Shown: positions 5,999-8,047 of the stretch, piece after piece
Position numbering within the stretch: position 1 is the first letter of the stretch
Layout of the letters: each line of letters begins with the position of its first letter
Assembly: GCA_905213725.1 (NCBI GenBank)
Contig: CAJMJM010000083.1
Coordinates: 1-8,047, forward strand
From: Collinsella aerofaciens
GTDB taxonomy: Bacteria > Actinomycetota > Coriobacteriia > Coriobacteriales > Coriobacteriaceae
Direction: 5' to 3'
Length of the DNA: 8,047 nucleotides
Made by a program: the position numbers and the translations under genes
The notes under the pieces: model-generated
The model's input: the letters and a program-made list of their open reading frames with translations, nothing else
Databases searched by the model: none
What the model was told of the DNA's origin: nothing

Positions 5999-7348
5999 GT
6001 GGCTAAGAAATCTACGGCTATCGATGTAACGCAGGGTGTTATTTGGCAGCAGCTGCTTTCGCTGTGCGTTCCCATCTTCTTTAGTTCGTTTTTTCAGCAG
6101 GCCTACACGCTTATCGGTACGTATATCGTCGGTCAGTTTGGCGGCAAGCTCGCACTGGGTGGCATTCAGGCCACGATGGTGCTTACGGAGCTCTGCATTG
6201 GTTTTTGCGTCGGTGTGGGTGCTGGCTGTGCCGTTATTACCGGTCAGTATTTTGGCCAGCACGATGATGAGCGACTGAGTCGTTCGGTCCATACGGCCAT
6301 GACGCTTGCGCTGGTGGGCGGTATCGTTTTCTCGATTCTTGGCATAGTGTTCGTTGAGCCCATGCTGGTGCTTATGAACACGCCGCATGAACTATTGGCC
6401 GAGGGCGTGGCCTATGCTCGCTGTTATTTTGCCGCGATGGTTGCGGCACTGCTGCTTAATATGGGAACCGCACTGCTGCGTGCCGTGGGCGATACGCGCG
6501 GGCCTGCCGTGATCATTGCCTCTGGCTGCCTGGTTAACGTGGTGCTGGATATCATCTTTGTCGCTGTGTTGCATATGGAGGCGCTGGGCTGCGGCATCGC
6601 AGTGGCGCTGACCATTTGCTCCAATGCAACGATGATCGTGTTTCGCATGATGCGCGCTCCGGGTGCATGGCGTCTTTCGCTGTCTAAGCTCGGCATCGAT
6701 CGCGGTATTTGCAAGAGTATGATCTCGTGTGGTCTGCCACTCGGTTTTCAATCGGCTGCCTATTCGATCTCGAACGTGGTGTTCCAGGTGTCGGTTAATT
6801 CGTTTGGCGCCGATGTCACGACTGCTTGGGGTCTATCTGGGCGCCTGGATGGCATTATCTGGATGGTGACCGAGGCGCTCGGCGTATCGATCACTACGTT
6901 CTCGGCGCAGAACTTTGGCGCGCGCAATTACGAGCGCATGCGCAAGGGCTACCATACGTCGCTCGTGCTGTCGTTTATGCTCATTGGTGGCCTGTCTGCC
7001 GTGCTGCTGGTGTTCTCGGGTCCGCTGTCGCGTTTGTTTGTCGACGATGCTTCGATTTCGGCGTACACCACGACGATTCTTCATTTTATCGCGCCGTTCT
7101 ACGCGATCTTCTCGATTATCGAAAACGCGTCGGGCTCCATTCGCGGTGCCGGTGTGAGCTTGCAGCCCATGATGCTCACGATTTTTGGCACCGTCGTGCT
7201 CAGGGTGATCTGGGTGTTTGCGATCATGCCGTTCGATCCGTCGCTTGAGCACCTGCTGCTGGTTTACCCCGTAACCTGGCTCATCACGGCCACGATGTTC
7301 ACCATCTACCACCACAGCGGCAACTGGCTCGGCCGCGCCACCGCCTAA
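5999..7348 (+). CDS. MATE-family multidrug/toxin efflux transporter
   Basis: This is an integral membrane antiporter exporting cationic or other small compounds against Na+ or H+. It has 449 residues and about 12 predicted membrane spans, the usual MATE size. Family signatures include LLSLCVPIFFSSFFQQAYTL in helix 1, CAVITGQYFGQHDDERLSR after helix 2, LLRAVGDTRGPAVI, the second-half repeat GLPLGFQSAAYSISNVVFQ, and TFSAQNFGARNYERMRKG. These suit the DinF-like bacterial branch. The usual Asp of helix 1 (VDT-x-x-VG) is Gly40 here (IGTYIVGQ), so ion coupling may differ. The GTG start at 5999 is chosen because GGGGAGGG (5988-5995) lies just upstream; a TTG at 5966 in the same frame has no such site. 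The 125 bases upstream are T-rich near the gene, with no clear promoter seen. Substrate unknown. Confidence 0.95.
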   Translation: MAKKSTAIDVTQGVIWQQLLSLCVPIFFSSFFQQAYTLIGTYIVGQFGGKLALGGIQATMVLTELCIGFCVGVGAGCAVITGQYFGQHDDERLSRSVHTAMTLALVGGIVFSILGIVFVEPMLVLMNTPHELLAEGVAYARCYFAAMVAALLLNMGTALLRAVGDTRGPAVIIASGCLVNVVLDIIFVAVLHMEALGCGIAVALTICSNATMIVFRMMRAPGAWRLSLSKLGIDRGICKSMISCGLPLGFQSAAYSISNVVFQVSVNSFGADVTTAWGLSGRLDGIIWMVTEALGVSITTFSAQNFGARNYERMRKGYHTSLVLSFMLIGGLSAVLLVFSGPLSRLFVDDASISAYTTTILHFIAPFYAIFSIIENASGSIRGAGVSLQPMMLTIFGTVVLRVIWVFAIMPFDPSLEHLLLVYPVTWLITATMFTIYHHSGNWLGRATA

Positions 7349-7357
7349 TGATTCCTT

Positions 7358-7423
7358 GGGGACGGAGGAGAACGGATCATTGCTCTCCGTCGTGATATCG
7401 ATGATCCGTTTTCCTCCGTCCCC
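7358..7423. repeat. Long imperfect palindrome, REP-like repeat (possible terminator)
   Basis: Arms 7358-7380 and 7401-7423 are complementary over 23 bp with a single G-T wobble (7370), around a 20-base loop that contains GATATC. The arms begin GGGGACGGAGGA and end in CCCC, with no T-run after them, unlike a typical intrinsic terminator. The form recalls dispersed REP-type palindromes of Coriobacteriia genomes, but only one copy lies in this window, so dispersal is inference. It sits between the convergent MATE gene and cobO remnant and could also halt transcription. Confidence 0.6.
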
Positions 7424-7433
7424 TTCGGATAGA

Positions 7434-7630
7434 TTAGTATTCGATGCCTAGACGGGCTAGGAGGCCTTCGTCGAAGTAGTGTTTGACGGGTCGCATTTCG
7501 GTGACCAGGTCGGCGAGGTCCGCGAGGGGCAGCAGGCCGCGGCCGGTCAGTATGAGCTCTGTGGTGTCGGGTTTCATCGCGATCAGTTGCCCGTATAGAT
7601 TTGAACCTTGCCGACTTCCAGTGATGCCAT
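7434..7630 (-). pseudogene. cobO: cob(I)alamin adenosyltransferase, remnant with large internal deletion
   Basis: On the minus strand ATG 7630 opens MASLEVGKVQIYTGN, the usual CobO/BtuR N-terminus that should run on into the P-loop GKGKTT. Instead a TGA follows at 7585-7583. Shifted by one base, the next frame reads 50 residues to TAA (7436-7434) with the CobO C-terminus: KPDTTELILTGRG, LADLVTEMRPVKH and final LGIEY. Together about 65 residues of a roughly 170-180-residue family remain; the ATP-binding core is absent and the ends are out of frame. The intact enzyme makes adenosylcobalamin from cob(I)alamin and ATP. The start still has AAAGGA (7641-7636) 5 bases upstream. Both ends look well preserved, which suggests a recent deletion (inference). 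It is convergent with the MATE gene and divergent from the ftsH-like gene. Confidence 0.85.
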
Positions 7631-7646
7631 CTCTATCCTTTCGTGC

Positions 7647-7667
7647 CCGGCGTCGGTTTATCGCCGG
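7647..7667. other. Short GC-rich hairpin upstream of the cobO remnant
   Basis: CCGGCG (7647-7652) and CGCCGG (7662-7667) form a 6-bp stem with a 9-base loop, in the 92-base gap between the divergent cobO remnant and ftsH-like gene. It would lie in the leader of the cobO transcript, about 17 bases before its start codon. It is too small and lacks the conserved parts to be called a cobalamin riboswitch. Confidence 0.25.
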
Positions 7668-7722
7668 CCGGGTTGGGTATTCTAGTTAGCATTATCAACC
7701 CCAGTAGATGGAGTTCAAGCAG

Positions 7723-8047
7723 ATGGAGATGGATGACAACAAACGTAGACGGAATATGATCCTCTACGTGCTCATCGCCTTCGTCGTCTACCTCGTGCTC
7801 TCGACCGTTCTGTTCCCTAACATCGGTCACACGCAGCAGATTACGAAGACCGATTACTCGACGTTTGTCAAAGCGCTCGATAAGAAGAGTGTCGACAAGG
7901 TCGAGTACAACACGGACGATTACTCGATTTATTACACCAAGAAGGGCGAGGACGAGAACATCGCCTATAAGACGACCGGTGTGCCGAACGATGCGGGCTT
8001 TACCGATCGCGTGCTCGACGCCGGTGCCTCTCTGACCTCGGTGGTTC
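7723..8047 (+). CDS. ftsH: ATP-dependent zinc metalloprotease FtsH, N-terminal part (3' end outside window)
   Basis: FtsH is a membrane-anchored AAA+ protease that degrades unassembled membrane proteins and some regulators. The 108 codons present show a short basic N-terminus (KRRR, 7-10), a membrane helix at about 12-31 (MILYVLIAFV to STVLF) and then the start of the extracytoplasmic domain, with DYSTFVKALDKKSVDKVEY (44-62) matching the family pattern of S/DYS-x-F followed by a K-V repeat. The ATPase and zinc sites lie beyond the right edge, so the call rests on the N-terminal layout. In-frame ATGs occur at 7708, 7723 and 7729; 7723 is chosen because GGAG (7710-7713) lies 9 bases upstream, while 7708 has no site and 7729 would be too far from it. 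No firm promoter was found in the gap upstream. Confidence 0.82.
   Translation, partial: MEMDDNKRRRNMILYVLIAFVVYLVLSTVLFPNIGHTQQITKTDYSTFVKALDKKSVDKVEYNTDDYSIYYTKKGEDENIAYKTTGVPNDAGFTDRVLDAGASLTSVV

Noticed and set aside
7470..7690. Plus-strand 68-codon frame (7483-7689) and minus-strand 65-codon frame (7633-7830)
   Set aside because: The first is antisense to the cobO remnant and the second antisense to the ftsH start; neither has a ribosome binding site or recognisable motif.
7631..7722. Cobalamin riboswitch upstream of the cobO remnant
   Set aside because: The gap is only 92 bases and shows one small hairpin; the B12-box and multi-stem structure expected of a cobalamin riboswitch are not visible.

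Overview
The window is GC-rich, densely coded chromosomal DNA. The FtsY/Ffh sequences, the GC-ending codon bias and the frequent GTG starts suggest an actinobacterium of the class Coriobacteriia, most likely close to Collinsella. That placement is inferred from sequence style and remembered protein resemblance; no search was run. I see no tRNA, rRNA, CRISPR array, prophage or transposase gene.

Left part (1-2433): the C-terminal 294 residues of FtsY are followed 10 bases later by ffh. The two GTPases of the signal recognition particle (SRP) pathway therefore sit in one transcription unit, which ends in a long perfect hairpin. That hairpin also lies downstream of the convergent gene on the minus strand.

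Middle part (2490-4849): a minus-strand gene encodes a DUF134 helix-turn-helix domain fused to a NifX/NifB-type cofactor-binding domain, with a Cys/His-rich tail. It has a strong internal ribosome binding site and ATG exactly at the domain boundary, so it may make two products. Two CATATG-centred near-palindromes 53 bp apart lie upstream and are good candidates for its operators. Divergent from it is a thyA-folA operon (thymidylate synthase, dihydrofolate reductase) with its own promoter; the ribosome binding site of folA overlaps the thyA stop. ThyA turns methylene-THF into DHF and FolA regenerates THF, so the pair forms a dTMP/folate cycle.

Right part (4959-8047): a SPOUT-class (TrmH/SpoU) RNA 2'-O-methyltransferase and a MATE-family transporter, both on the plus strand, come next. 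They are followed by a long imperfect palindrome resembling a REP-type repeat. On the minus strand is the remnant of a cob(I)alamin adenosyltransferase gene (cobO): 15 N-terminal codons joined out of frame to the last 50 codons, with the ATP-binding core missing. The window ends in the first 108 codons of a gene that looks like ftsH, the membrane AAA+ protease.

The most notable points are the internally deleted cobO, the possible nested NifX-type product, and the paired operator-like palindromes. I found no wholly new multi-gene system; most of the window is ordinary housekeeping DNA.
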